DNA from: Zopfochytrium polystomum
Taxonomy: Eukaryota > Chytridiomycota > Chytridiomycetes > Chytridiales > Chytridiaceae
Length of the DNA: 64,000 nucleotides
Direction of reading: 5' to 3'
Assembly (NCBI GenBank): GCA_025765615.1
Contig: JAIVFJ010000178.1
Coordinates: 1 to 64,000, forward strand
The notes below the pieces were generated by a model, which had not been told where the DNA came from, searched no databases, and saw only the letters and a program-made list of their open reading frames with translations. This document shows positions 32,665-44,170 of this stretch, piece after piece (the stretch's first letter is position 1; every line of letters starts with the position of its first letter). A program made the position numbers and the translations under genes.

Positions 32665-33810
32665 AAGCAAGTCCCAGTTTTCCTCCCGCTCCTCCTCCTC
32701 CCCCTCCTTCTCCTCTCTATTCTCTCCACCAGCCGACCCGCCACGGCCCTCCCGAACGGCGCACCGCGCTGCAAGATCAACGTGACGGTCATCACGCAAG
32801 GGCACGAGCGCGCGATGGGCGCTCTCGGGTTCCAGATGTCCGCGCCGGCGACGTACACGCCCGGCGGTGCGGCGGTGCCGATCACGGTGACGGGGTTGAC
32901 GGCGTTCACGCGGGGCGGGGTGCTGGCATACGTGAAGCAGGTGACGAACGCGAACGCGGCGGCGGGGTTCAGCGAGACGCACGTCGGCAAGTTTGACATT
33001 GCCACCAACGGGCTGAGGGCGCAGACGGTAGCGAGCTGCCAGATGGGGACGGTGATGAACGAGGCGCCCGAGAGCACCGTCACGCACGCCGCGCCCGTGC
33101 CGTCGGCGAACTTGCAGTCGTTTACGTGGACGCCGCCGGTAATGGCGTTGTTGCTTCTTCCTCCTCTTCTTTTATAAAAAGGGTGACTATCGGGGAGGGC
33201 ACACTCACTAAAAATCCAAACGTGAACCATCCAGGCCACCGACGCCGGCGCGGTGCAGGTCAACATCGTCATTGCGACCGGCACGGAGGGCACCCCGTGG
33301 ATGCAGCTCGCGCCCGTCACGATAATGTCCACCGGCGGCGGCGCGGCGGCTCCAGCCCCCGCCCCGGCACCCAGCAGCTCCTCGGTGTCGGCAAAGACGA
33401 CGACAACGACGACGACGACCACGGTATCCACGCGCACCAAGAGCAGCAGCTCGCCTGCGCCGGCGACGCCGACGCCGACGCCGACGATGGCTCCAGCGCC
33501 CGCGCCAGCCGCCGAGGTCGAAGCGGAGGACGGCGGCGAGGACGACTTTGCCGCGGCGGGGGCGGTTGGGGCGGTGGGGGCTGTCGCCGGTGCTGTGACG
33601 ACGGGCGCCGGGGCGGCGGGGGTGATTGCGCAGGTGCAGGCGGTGGTAGCGGAGGTGAAGGCCAAGATCGCGGCGGCGCAGGCGCTGGTGCAGAACGCGC
33701 AGATGCTTGCGCTGGCGGACGCAAAGTACGTGGTCGGGGCGATGGACCCGACGTTTGACCAGCTGATGGGGCAGCTGAACGCGGTTGCGGGCGCGGTTGC
33801 GGCGCTGTGA
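32662..33810 (+). CDS. Secreted reeler-domain protein, two exons
   Basis: Exons 32662-33138 and 33235-33810 join in phase (GTAATG...CAG) to give 350 residues. A clear signal peptide follows the ATG (MKQVPVFLPLLLLPLLLL...ATA). The next ~150 residues match the reeler (Reelin N-domain-like) pattern: PNGAPRC, GFQMSAPATYTPGG, a Gly-rich GGVLAYVKQV strand, conserved Cys in ASCQMG, VTHAAPVPSANLQSFTWTPP and a final VQVNIVIATG strand. After this comes a Thr/Ser/Pro/Ala-rich region likely O-glycosylated (nine Thr in a row), an acidic patch, and an Ala/Val-rich helical C-terminus that could be a coiled or membrane-associated segment. In animals reeler proteins are extracellular, some in defence or adhesion; here a cell-surface or secreted role is inferred. 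The ATG sits at the end of a 31-base A tract. Confidence 0.75.
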
Positions 33811-35014
33811 GTGGTGACGCTGTGAGTGGTGAAGACGCGACGATGTCTTCAGGCGATGGCGAAAAACGCGACACGGCACGGGTCTTGATTGGCTAGGCGC
33901 GGGGACGAGGAAGGGCGGGGCGGCGGCAAGCGAGGTTTGTTCTTCGCGCAATTTACATATATGTGTCGCTTTTCCTTCCTTCACCGTCTTTCCCCATCAA
34001 AAGCTGTTCCTTCATGCGCTCTCTCTATCTCTATTTTTCTGTCTCTGTCTCGGTCTCACACCCTTTCTCGCTCGCTCTCTCTCTCTCTCTGTTACCTGCG
34101 CTCGAGCTCTCTTTCTCGCTACCCTGTCCATCTCTTTCTTTCTCTCTCGCTCTCTCACCAGAAGCGGCCCCCCCTCTCCCTCCCCATCTCTGTTTTTTTT
34201 CTCCTTTGTTCTCTCTGTCCGTTCGATTCCTGTTACATACAGTACATACATTACTTTGGTCGCCCATGTTTTCCAACAAACCGACTTTCCCCTCGAAAGT
34301 GCTCAAACCCAAATCGGGTTCCCTTGTCCTCTTTTGTCTCCTTCCACGCACATGTCTGTCCGCCTCTCTGGCTTCCCATTTGGGAAAGTTTCATTTCCGT
34401 GATTTTTTCGCAGTTTTGGCGTCCTCTGTTTTCCGCAGCGAAATGGAGGGAAATGGAAAAACAAGAGAACCCACAAATACGATGGCCCCAAAAACCGTCA
34501 TTTTCCACAACCGTACGTAATTATTTATGTAACGAAGGGCCGAGTGGTTTCCCTCCTTCGTCTTCGAGTCAGTGTTTGGTGCATTTTGAGGCCATCCCCC
34601 GCTCCTTCGTTCTGTTTTTTTTTTGTTTTTTTGTTTGTTTTTTTTTTCGCCGAGTCGGAAATCGGCCTTCATCTTTTCGAAACATGAACATCATATCACC
34701 ATCGATCACACTGCAGTGAGTGAGTGACCTGCCTGTCACCTGGGCAGCACAAAACCACCACCCACCCTTCCCAACACCCATCATCCTCCCGCCCGCCAGT
34801 GTTAGTGTTTTGGTGCACTTCAAAAAAGTTCCAAGAACGTTGGTTCGGGTACAGGGGTGGGTGGTGGGAGACGGGGTGGGGGGGCGGAGTTTGGGAAAAG
34901 CCCTTTTTGGTTTCAGCAGGCGGGAAAAGAGAAACAGGAAAAGTGGCCATCCAACAAGGAGACGGCAGTCGTCTGTTTTTTTGGTGGCGTTGTCGTGTTA
35001 CAGAACGAGAGAGC

Positions 35015-35062
<48 letters not shown>

Positions 35063-35700
35063 CAACAACATGTGCAGCCAGATTTTGCACAAGATTTTTT
35101 CCTTCTTTGTGTTGACGGAGGGGGAAGGAGACAACGCGAAAATCGCTGGTTCTGTGCTTGCGCCGGGCGACGCCCCAGCTTTCAGATATTTTCTCAGAGG
35201 AGAGAAAGAAGAAAGAAGAAGACAGAAAAAGGCAAGCTGAGGGAGGCGGTCAGCGACAGCGACAGACAGGCAGAGAGGGACGGCGTCCTAGAGACAGAGA
35301 CAGAGAGACAGAACCTGGGGGAGAGAGAAGGAAGGAGAGAGAGAGAGCGAGACAGAGAGAGAGCGATAGACAGAGAGAGAGAGACGGAGAGAGAGGGAGA
35401 GAAAAAGCGCCCCCTGGCCCCCGCAACTGGCTCTCGCAGCCGACCAAGACCTCTTTCTCTCTTCATCGACGACGCCGACGACGCAGACGACGACGACGAC
35501 GGCAGCGGCGACAAAGGACTGAAGAAGGGTTTCACACCGGGCCATCTAGCTCGCTGTCCGCACTCCCGGCGCGCCACGGGCGTTCCTCTTTTCGCCTCAC
35601 ACACGTACGCACACACACAACACCGTCACGGACATTATCTTTCTGGGACCACCAACCCCCCAACGCCAACAACAACCCACAACAAACATCCACACCCACC
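33811..35700. other. Intergenic, CT/GA and GACA simple sequence
   Basis: Pyrimidine-rich DNA from 34010 to 34230, a run of about eleven GACA units at 35018-35062, and GA-rich imperfect repeats at 35200-35405. Long open frames crossing these are repeat artefacts. The last 100 bases are a CA-rich leader of the TRPV-like gene. Confidence 0.5.
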
Positions 35701-38482
35701 ATGGCATCCACATCCAACTCGCCAATCACCTCCTCGGTGCTCTCCCTACCGCCTCCATCATCAACGACGCCGACGACGGCCATCTCGATGGACCGAACGG
35801 CGTCGTCGGCGTCGTCGTTCCAGACGAAGCAGGCGGTGCTCTTCCGCGACGACCCGCTCTGGCGGGCAGCGTACAACGGCGACATTGCGGCGCTCAAGGT
35901 GCAGGCGCTGCAGCCGGTCGACCGCCCGCGCGGGCTGTACGACCGCGGCGGCGAGGGCGAGACCATCCTGCACATCGCCGTGCTGTGCGGGCACACCGAG
36001 ATGGCAAAGTGGATCATCGACACCTTTCCGCAGCTCGTCAATGACGTGTACGTCAAGAGCAGGTACTTTGGCGAGACCGCGCTGCACATTGCGTGCGTCG
36101 AGGGTAACCTGGAAGTGGTGCGTTTTGTTTTTTGAACCTTCTTTTGCCGGTTTTTTTTCTTCTTTTTTTTCTTCTTGGTCAGAGGTGTAGGTTAGTGCCG
36201 ATGCGACCCCCATCCCATGGGACGTCCCCGAGAGTAGAGTCAGTGGTTTCCAACCTGGATCTGTGACGTCTTAACGTCAAACACAGTCACCGATCTACCC
36301 GAGGCGTTCGGATCTACCCCATTAATTCTGTTTGTCTTTTTCTTTCCGCAACACCGCAGGTGAAATACCTCATTGAAAACAGCAAGAACAGGGCCTACGT
36401 GAACGGCCCGCTGGTCGCCGGCACAGAGTTCTTCAAAGACGAAGACAAGGGCTGCCTCTACTACGGCCAGACGCCCCTCCAGTTTGCGGCGTGCAACGGG
36501 CACCTCAACATTGTAAAGTACCTCGTAGAAGAAGCGGGCGCGGACCTGACCGCCGTCGACTCGTATGGCAACAACGTGCTGCACGTGCTCGCGTTCTACG
36601 GCGCCATCAACCTGGAAATCTTCACGTACCTGCAGCGCAAGAACCGCGAGCAGTGCAAGGCGGGCCTCACGGGCATTGACATTTCGCACGCCCGGAACAA
36701 GGAGCACCTAACGCCGTTCCAGGTCGGCATCTCGCGGGGCCACCCCAGGATCATCGAGACGATCAAGGAGACGCTGTGGGAGTTTGGCCACGTCAAGTCT
36801 TACCGCGTCCCGCTGATCGATTTGGACCCGATCCAGCCCCACAAGGAGGGCAGCAAGAGAGTCTCAAAGTCGGCGCTCGAGATTGCGTGCGAGCGGCAAG
36901 ACGTGGTTATCATCAACAGCCCTCTCTTTGATGAGCTACTAAAAGTAAAATGGAGCATGGTGAGGCCACCCCCAACTCTCGGTACTATTTGAATCCCCGA
37001 GATCTCCCCACCCACCATTCAAAAAAGAAGCCTACATGACTCTACGCATGAACCGCTCTTCTAACGGAATCGTTTTCAAAATCCAGTACGGCCGGAAAAA
37101 GTTCTTGGCGCGACTCGTCTTCACGGTCCTTCTCGTCGTCTGCCTCACGATCGCCGTCGGCCTGCAGCCCAATCTCTTGCACGACCGGCAGCATTACGAC
37201 GGGAGCATCGCCAAGGACGTGATCCGCGCGGTGGCCGAGGTGCTCACGATCTTTGGCTGCCTGGTGATGCTGCTCTTTGAGGTGCGCGACGTAGTTGTGC
37301 AAGGGCTCGACTACTTTACGTCGTACGGGGCCGGCGAGAACGTGGTGCAGTGGCTGTTTTCCGTGCTGGTCTTCCTGCTCCCGATCATGCGGTTCGCGGT
37401 CGGCCTGAACGTGAGCGGCGACTGGGCGGTGACGGCGGTGCGGGACGCCGAGAACGTGTTGTTTGGGTTCGCCGCGATCATCGGGTGGACGTACATCCTC
37501 CTCTTCGCGAAGGGGTTCCCGTCTCTCGGTCCGCTGACGCTCATCTTCCGCGACATCCTGCTGGCGGACCTGATGGAGTGGCTCGCGCTGTACCTGACCT
37601 TTACGCTCGGGTTCGCGTGCGCGCTGTTCCTGCAGATGAACGACGTGCCCGAGGAGACAAAGACGGAGCAGTTCCCCGGCCTGGACTGGAACGCGCTGCC
37701 CGGTTCGATCCTCTGGACCGTGCGGTTCGTGTTTGCGCAGGCCGTGTTTGACGATTTCCGCAAGAGCAAGATGCCCGCGTACACCGAGCTGCTGTTTGTC
37801 GTGTACGGGTTCTTGACCATGATTCTGCTCGTCGGCGTGCTGATCGCAAAGCTCACTGAAACGTTCAAGGCCATTGCGCTCGACTCGAAGCGGCAGTGGA
37901 AGGTGCAGTTTGCGTACCTGATCTTGGGTAGGTGGCCTTCGGATTCCCTCCCTTACCATCTTTGATCTATTTACTTCCACGCGCTCTACCCCCGCCTCTC
38001 ACCCACACATTGCTGAAAACTCCTTTGTTCTCTCCGGGCGTTTCCTCGCAGAACTGGACTCCCGACTGTCAGCGGCCGAAAAGGCGCGCCTCCTGACGCA
38101 GCTGGGGCACACGGACCCTCAAGAAGGCAAATCCAAGTCCACGATCGACCAGCCGCGGTACATGGTCTTCACCGAGCGCACCTCTGTGAAACCGAGCGAC
38201 CACGAGAAGCCAGCGCACGGCGAGAAGGAACCCCACGGCGGCGGGGGCGGCGGCGAAAAGACCGAGACCAAGACGCTGAAGCTCGTGGTGTCGATCGACG
38301 AGCACGGCGACGAAGTGGAGATGAGCACATCGGCGGGGCATTGGGACGGGTGGGCGCTGGACATTGCGGGCGCGCTGTTTGGGTGGCTGTGGAGCGGCTG
38401 GGCGGTGCAGAAGCCGCGGCCTGCACCGCAGGTGGACGAGGAGGACGAGGAGGGCGACAGCGCAGACGAGGAGTCGCGATAG
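35701..38482 (+). CDS. TRPV-like ankyrin-repeat cation channel, four exons
   Basis: Exons 35701-36117, 36360-36959, 37087-37927 and 38052-38482 join in phase to 762 residues. Cytosolic ankyrin repeats fill about residues 45-330 (GETILHIAVLCGHTEMAKWI, FGETALHIACVEGNLEVV, YGQTPLQFAACNGHLNIV, YGNNVLHVLAFYGAINLE). The linker KVKW just before the membrane domain is as in TRPV5/6. Six TM helices follow: about 345-365, 385-403, 427-447, 463-481, 500-521 and 573-594. A pore-loop-like segment PGSILWTVRFVFAQAVF lies at 544-560 between helices 5 and 6. The C-terminus is charged and ends in an acidic cluster. Known TRPV proteins are tetrameric Ca2+-permeable channels. I chose the acceptor at 37086 over nearer AGs because it restores WSM-YGRKKF in phase. 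Selectivity cannot be read because the pore loop differs from animal GMG/GDD-type filters. Confidence 0.83.
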
Positions 38483-38847
38483 ACGGGTGAAGAAGACTTG
38501 CGATGTTTGGAACGTTCACTCTCTCTCTCGTTTTTTGTTTTTTTTCCCTTTTGTTTCGGTTGAAAGGTTGGCGAGGTGGGAGGCGGGTTCGTTGCGACCG
38601 CGTATCGATTTTCTCCTTTCATGTCCCTCTGTCTCTGTCTCTGTCTCTGCCTCTATCCCCCCCGTTTGCGACCCAAGCACTCAACCTTTGACCCGGTATT
38701 ATTCTTCTTCTCTTTTTTCTTCTTCTTCCGGCGTGAGACGCGGGACACAGGACACGCACCAACCGTTCTCCCCAAATGAAAGAGTATTGAGACCTTTCCT
38801 CGTCGTCGTGGGCACTCACTCATATGGTGCCAAGACAAAGCCATCCA

Positions 38848-38917
<70 letters not shown>

Positions 38918-39589
38918 ATTCGCTGGTCGACTTGAAGTCAGTCGGCGGTCGTTGTGCCAGTGGATTTCAAAAAGTCTTCGAGGTAGCACATCAACTATAA
39001 CAATGAGCCCGTAATCCTAAAATGATCACTTTGAAAAGCGAAATCCTCTGTCCTTTATTAGCAAAACTTGTGCAAGCTGATAAGATCTGCATAGAAAATA
39101 TGCCAATGCATATGTGTGCAAAAAGAGCAAGGCTGCCAGATAGCTGGAAAAACGATATCGATATTGATATCGTTCAAGACAACTCCTTTGCACTTTGTGT
39201 TCCACGTGGTAAAAATGTTTGCTTGTTTGGCAGGAGCTTTCTTTCATTATGAAGAAGAAATGTGCAAGGTTTAATTGGGGGGGGTTGGCTAGTATTTTTG
39301 GGACGCTGTCAATGATATCAAATGCGATATGTCCCAAATGGTTAAGGATCGAAATTTTTTCATTTTTTTACTGATTTAATTAATTTTGTTAATTTTTTCA
39401 GGGTTTTTAGACTGGAAGCCGTGGCCAGGGTTTCAACTTTGATCCGCCAAGAAAAAAAGTATTTTTTCCCTCTTGGCTGGGCCGGCCTATTCAAGCAAAG
39501 TTGCAGAGGACATTTTTGTGTTATTCAAGTGGCGGTGTTTTCTGGGGTTCACGCTGTGAGGGGGGGGGGGGATTGAGAGCATCAGCGTT
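38483..39589. other. Intergenic, GA microsatellite, no gene
   Basis: Holds (GA)n at 38850-38916 and CT-rich DNA after the TRPV-like gene. From about 39020 to 39590 the DNA is AT-rich, unlike the GC-rich genes, and merges into retroelement sequence. Confidence 0.5.
38850..38916. repeat. (GA)n microsatellite, uninterrupted
   Basis: About 33 perfect AG units, one of the cleanest arrays in the window. Confidence 0.95.
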
Positions 39590-39599
39590 AACCTCCCAC

Positions 39600-41620
39600 C
39601 ACTTTCAGATCTCCGTCAACCCAGCATGTGAAAAGGCAGTCCAATCAGTCATTCATCCAGAGCAGATTCTCCAGCAGGCACTGCAGCAAAAAGTGCAGAA
39701 GCAGCAGCAGAAGGTGGGGCACGACAAAGCACACACAGTGCCAGCATTGAAGAAGCGGGGGCGACCACCAAAGTCGTCACTAGCTTCACAACAACCACCA
39801 CCTGCAGAGCCACTGCCTGAACCACCACCACATACTGCAGCACCAGAAACAGCAGTGGCCCCCAGCATTGACCCTGACCTACCACCACCAAAGAAGAAAC
39901 GTGGACGACTGAGAAAGAACCCAACCATCGACCAACTGGTGAGTAACTCTGAGATTCACCATACTAACAAACAATTCTCTATGCCCTTTACCTCTTCAAA
40001 ACACATCAAAACAATTAACAAAACCTCATCCCACCAAAACCATCACACATGCAGGGAGCCGTAGCACAGGGCACCACTGATGTGGTTGGGGACCGTCCTC
40101 CCAGCAGCGCAAGGGGCAGTGGGCCCAGTGGCTTCGTAGACATGGCATCTCAGTCCAGCGCAGAGGTTCCGGTGGCTGTGGATGGTGAGAGCTCCATGGG
40201 GTGGGGCTCTGTGCCCACGCGAGCCTTGGACACTCACATCGCTAGGGGTGGAAGGCCCAGTGATGCGGCGGAACCAGCCATGCCAAGTGACCCACCTACT
40301 GCCGAGAGTGCTCCTGATGTGCCAGATGCGTTATTTGCGTGTGGACCATATGAGGACTCTGACGACAACGATGATCAATCTGTGTACATGTCAGACTCAG
40401 ACGACGAAAACAGACCACTCTTCGCTTTCAATGTCAACTCCAACACAGTTCGAGTGTCACCTGTTATGAATCACCCTCTGGAAACCTCTGGAACCTTCCA
40501 GAACATTCCTTCATGGAACCTTCTGGAACCTTCTGGAACCCTCTAGAACATTCCTTCATGGGACCTTGTGGAACCTTCTGGAACCTTCTTTGCTTTCCTG
40601 ACTTGTCTTGTCGTCATTGGTATCATTGGTATCATTGTATTACTAATTGCTCTTTCTGGAACTTTCTTTGAGTCTTGACAAGGAAGACTCTCAAAAGGTA
40701 TAAAAGGGGGATGGGGGACCTGTCCCCTCCCTCAAGTGAATTATTGTTTCCAATACAATCATCACTCCTCTCAGTTCCTTGTCTGCCTTGTCCTGTCCTG
40801 CCCTGTTCCTGGCATCACCGGACACATACATGGATCCGCTGACACACGAGGAGGCCATGGCTTAACCCTTTGCCAAAGAGTGGAGAGAGGCCGAAGAGTA
40901 CGAACTGAGCATGCTCCCCAGCATGGGTGTATTCATCAAAGCCACAGCTCCACCCGACACAAACATTGTGAGTTGAAAGTGGGTACACAAGCTGAAGTTC
41001 AAACCTGATGGCACCATCGAACGATTTTGTTGCTCGTGGTTTCACACAGCAGCCTGGCATTGACTTCACTCTGACATACTTGCTGGTAATTTGAGGTAAC
41101 ACTCTCTGATGGATGATTGCCCTCAGCACCCTGTTTGGCTGGGACATGGAGATGATTGACATCTCCTCAGCCTACCTGTACAGAATCCTCGATATTGCCG
41201 TCTTCATGGCGCTGCCATCTGGTGTACCAATTCCCCTGGAATGGTTTGGTTACTCCAGAAGGGATTGTACAGGCTAAAGCAATCAGGTCGGACTTGGTAC
41301 CTGCGCCTTGCAGCACACCTACAGTCAAAAGGATTCCAGCAGAGCCAGGTGGACCCATGCTTGTTCCGGCAGCAGAACCAGCATGGACTTTGCTTCATCC
41401 TCACCTATGTTGATGACCTCCCCTTGTTCGGTCACACTGCTGCCATCAAGGATGCGATTGCTGACCTCAAGGGGGAGTTCAAGCTTCAGGAGCTTGGGAA
41501 GCTCACCTACGTTCTCTCAATGGAAGTTATCCGTGATTCAAACTTCACAATCATTCACCAAGCTAACTTCATCTGAAACTTCCTATCTCGCTTTGAGGCT
41601 GAACACGGCGCTGTGAGGCC
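39600..41620 (+). pseudogene. copia family-2 linker and reverse transcriptase
   Basis: The linker is Gln/Pro-rich with two AT-hook-like patches (KKRGRPPKS and KKKRGRLRKNP) and an acidic DDNDDQ stretch. RT then begins with PLTHEEAMA, KWVHKLKFKPDG, SSAYLYRI, KGLYRLKQSGRTW and an intact YVDD box at 41406-41417. TAA at 40863 and TGA at 40974, 41574 and 41622, plus frame changes near 41010 and 41240, inactivate it. Confidence 0.82.
40462..40814 (+). mobile_element. Solo LTR (353 bp) with TCACC target duplication
   Basis: Begins TGTTATGAATCACCC and ends TGTTCCTGGCA. The same five bases, TCACC, flank it at 40457-40461 and 40815-40819. Removing the LTR and one TCACC rejoins the interrupted copia frame exactly (TVRVS into PDTYMDPL). 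It carries a TATAAAAG box near 40699. It is the same family and the same length as the solo LTR at 14353-14705, in the opposite orientation. Confidence 0.95.
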
Positions 41621-41817
41621 TTGAGGCGCACCACTTAAGACTACCTCCAAGCTCACCCCTCGCATGCCAGAATCCATCAACCCTGACAAAGAGAGTGTCA
41701 ACAGCACTGAGTATCTCTGTGTGATTGGCAGCCTCAACTACGCAGCTACATCAACCAGACCAGACCCTGCACTCAGTGTCAGTCTACTTGGCTCCTTTGC
41801 CCAGGATGTGAGGACAA

Positions 41818-43570
41818 CAGGCTGTTGAGCCTGCGACCTCAAATAAAAAGAGTATACCCCGCTTTTTTAACTGATAACTTGAGAGGATTATCAATTTGAT
41901 TCAACCAAACAACGTTTCACGAAAGTGACGTAACACGGCTGGACCCCATTTCTTATTATTTTCGTGGGTTATTACTGTCCCTGCAAGCCGAACCAATGAG
42001 ATTTGGACTGTCTCTTAGCCGCGGCCATGTATATTATTCATGTTATTATTACGCACTAAGTTGCAGGCTGATGTTTTATCTTTTATTTATTTGTTTGTTT
42101 GTTGTCTCTGTGTGTGTCTCTTTCCTTTGTGGCTGTGAGTGACTGTCTTCCTCTTTGCACCTACCAGCTCTCTCCATCTCCTCCATCTTTCTTGGCAGCT
42201 GATGCCAAGAAATGCTCCATGATTTCTGAGCTGTCTTCCTTGTTTGATGGCTCAGCCCCATTGTTTGGTGACTCACTCCTCCTCTTTCTTCTTTGTTGTT
42301 TTATTTATTGTTTTGTTCTTTTGTATATGTTTTCCCCTCTTTTCCCTTCCTTCTTCCTTCACCTTGCTGATTCCAACCCTCTCCTATTTAAGCAGCCCAC
42401 CTCATTCTTGTTGCCCCTTAGAACCTGTACCTGAAGTCTTCTTGCCTGCCCTTATTCCTTCTCTGACTATGTGTATGAGCTGGGGGTGGCAGTCCCCTGG
42501 TGTGTGACAGGAGAATTGGTTCTCTTGGCCATTTATGGCAGTGTGCTGGGTTCAAGTCCCAGTGCACCTCACCATTCTGCATACTGTTTAGGCTGGTCTG
42601 GGGTAGGAGCTACTTGATGATGGACGGTGGGAGGGTAAACAGTGGTAGTGCCTCGCCGGTTCCTGTCAATACATCACTTCAAATCCAGGTCTCTCAAGGT
42701 GATATGAATGAGTTGGCTGGTCAGGTATTATGTGGTGGTATGGTCTCTCTGGTATTCCTCCCTGTCCCTGGTGATGGTTCCTTTGGCCTTTGGTGGGCCT
42801 GGTTCACTGGGTTCAGACCCTCTTCCTTTCATGCTAATACCTGTGGTTGTCTTTGGTGTCTTCCTTGTTTGTGGGAGTGGGTCTTGACCTTCCTTGCTTC
42901 TAAGACAGGTTATTCTCTCTGGCCTGGTGAGGCAGAGGTCTGTCTCCTGGTAGGATGGAGCAAGAAGTGTCCCACTGTCTCCCACCCTGGTTGCACCCTC
43001 TCCCTTGGATTGAGTTGGAACACTCTCCTTGGAGTGAGACAAGTTGTGTCTGGTTCTGTCAAGTGGAAAACAGTTCTGATTTGATTCAGCAGGCACCTCT
43101 GCACACTAACTGTTCCTTGTGTCTGCCCTTTGTCTCTCCAACCCTCCAACTCAGGGTTTGACTTGTTGTTTATTTCTTTTGTTGTTTCTTTTGATGGGTT
43201 GTAGTGGCTTGTCACTCCCCTTACCGATTCAGTCGGTCTTACAGATCCAGTCGGTTCTGTCTCTGGTCTAACTTGGCTTTGGCCTTGTGCCCCAGATGAA
43301 ACCCTTCTGTGTCTTGCACCAGAGGATTATGCTTTCTTTTGTGATTGTGTCTGTTTCATGCTTTGGTGTGAGAAACCCCTCTTTTGTGTTAGAGATTTAT
43401 TTGTGTTTTTCTTGGGCTTTTTAAGACTCCAAATACACTTTCCTGTCTAGTGCCCCTAGACACCCTCCTTTTGCCCCTTTTCATTAGCAGGATTGGTATT
43501 TAGGTCCATGCTCTAGTTTCCACCTATAGCCCTAGGTGAGGAGTTAGAGAGCACAGTCTCACAATTATCC
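41818..43570. mobile_element. Unclassified 1.75-kb insertion inside the copia RT/RNase H
   Basis: The copia frame stops after FAQDVRTT near 41815 and resumes near 43575 with HWRELLDVVGYVKATA, the expected next part, so the DNA between is inserted. It is T-rich on the plus strand, has no recognisable coding domain on either strand, and contains a tRNA-like stretch with a perfect T-arm at 42546-42562. I found no clear target duplication or terminal repeat. Confidence 0.65.
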
Positions 43571-43574
43571 ATGC

Positions 43575-44170
43575 AGACGGCATTGGCGTGAGCTGTTGGA
43601 TGTTGTTGGGTATGTCAAGGCCACTGCCACAGTTGGACTTCGCTACAGTGCAGACAGCAACCCTCAACCTGTCGGATACGTGGACGCATCATTCAACTCC
43701 CGCCGTGACTGTCGCTCACAGATAGCATACCTTGTGCTGCTAGCAGGGGGAGCAATTGGGTGGAAGTCGACTTGTTCGTCAACGGTCTCAACATCATCAA
43801 CAGCAGCAGAGTATATTGCCCTTAGTGAACTTGGTCGGGAGCTTGAGGCTATCAACAGCCTTCACCTGTCGGTCAAGATGCCCCTCAAGCTACCACTGAC
43901 TGCTTATGAGGACAACACACCAACAATCCACATGACAGTGAACAACCTTCATACGGACCGCTCCAAGCACATTCGACTTCGCTCCCACCACATCTGGTCG
44001 CTCATTGAGGAAGGTCTTGTGCAGGTTGATCACGTCCCCTCCTTTGATCAGCTCACCGACCTCCTCACCAAGACACGTGGACATGACATGGTTTTCGAAG
44101 GCCGAATACTACTTGGACTTGTTGATTCAAGCAAGGGACCAGCTGAACATCACAAGTTGATTGAGCATGT
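43575..44170 (+). pseudogene. copia family-2 RNase H
   Basis: Well-preserved frame with the family motifs YVDASFNSRRDCRSQIAYL, the IGWKSTCSSTVSTSSTAAEY block, LTAYEDNTPTIHM and HIRLRSHHIWSL, then the integrase-independent tail LTDLLTKTRG. It is the C-terminal part of the polyprotein cut by the insertion upstream. Confidence 0.85.

Noticed and set aside
34724..36190. 488-codon frame upstream of and into the TRPV-like gene
   Set aside because: It runs through GACA and GA repeats and ends out of frame in the ankyrin exon; Lys/Arg/Glu-rich repeat translation.
37036..37086. Extra 17 codons (MTLRMNRSSNG...) at the start of TRPV exon 3
   Set aside because: Using the acceptor near 37027 or 37030 breaks phase with the GTGAGG donor, whereas the acceptor at 37086 joins WSM to YGRKKF in phase and fits the family.
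42498..42569. A functional tRNA gene
   Set aside because: Anticodon stem does not form a proper five-pair stem with seven-base loop and the acceptor stem has a mismatch and wobbles; kept only as a tRNA-like element.
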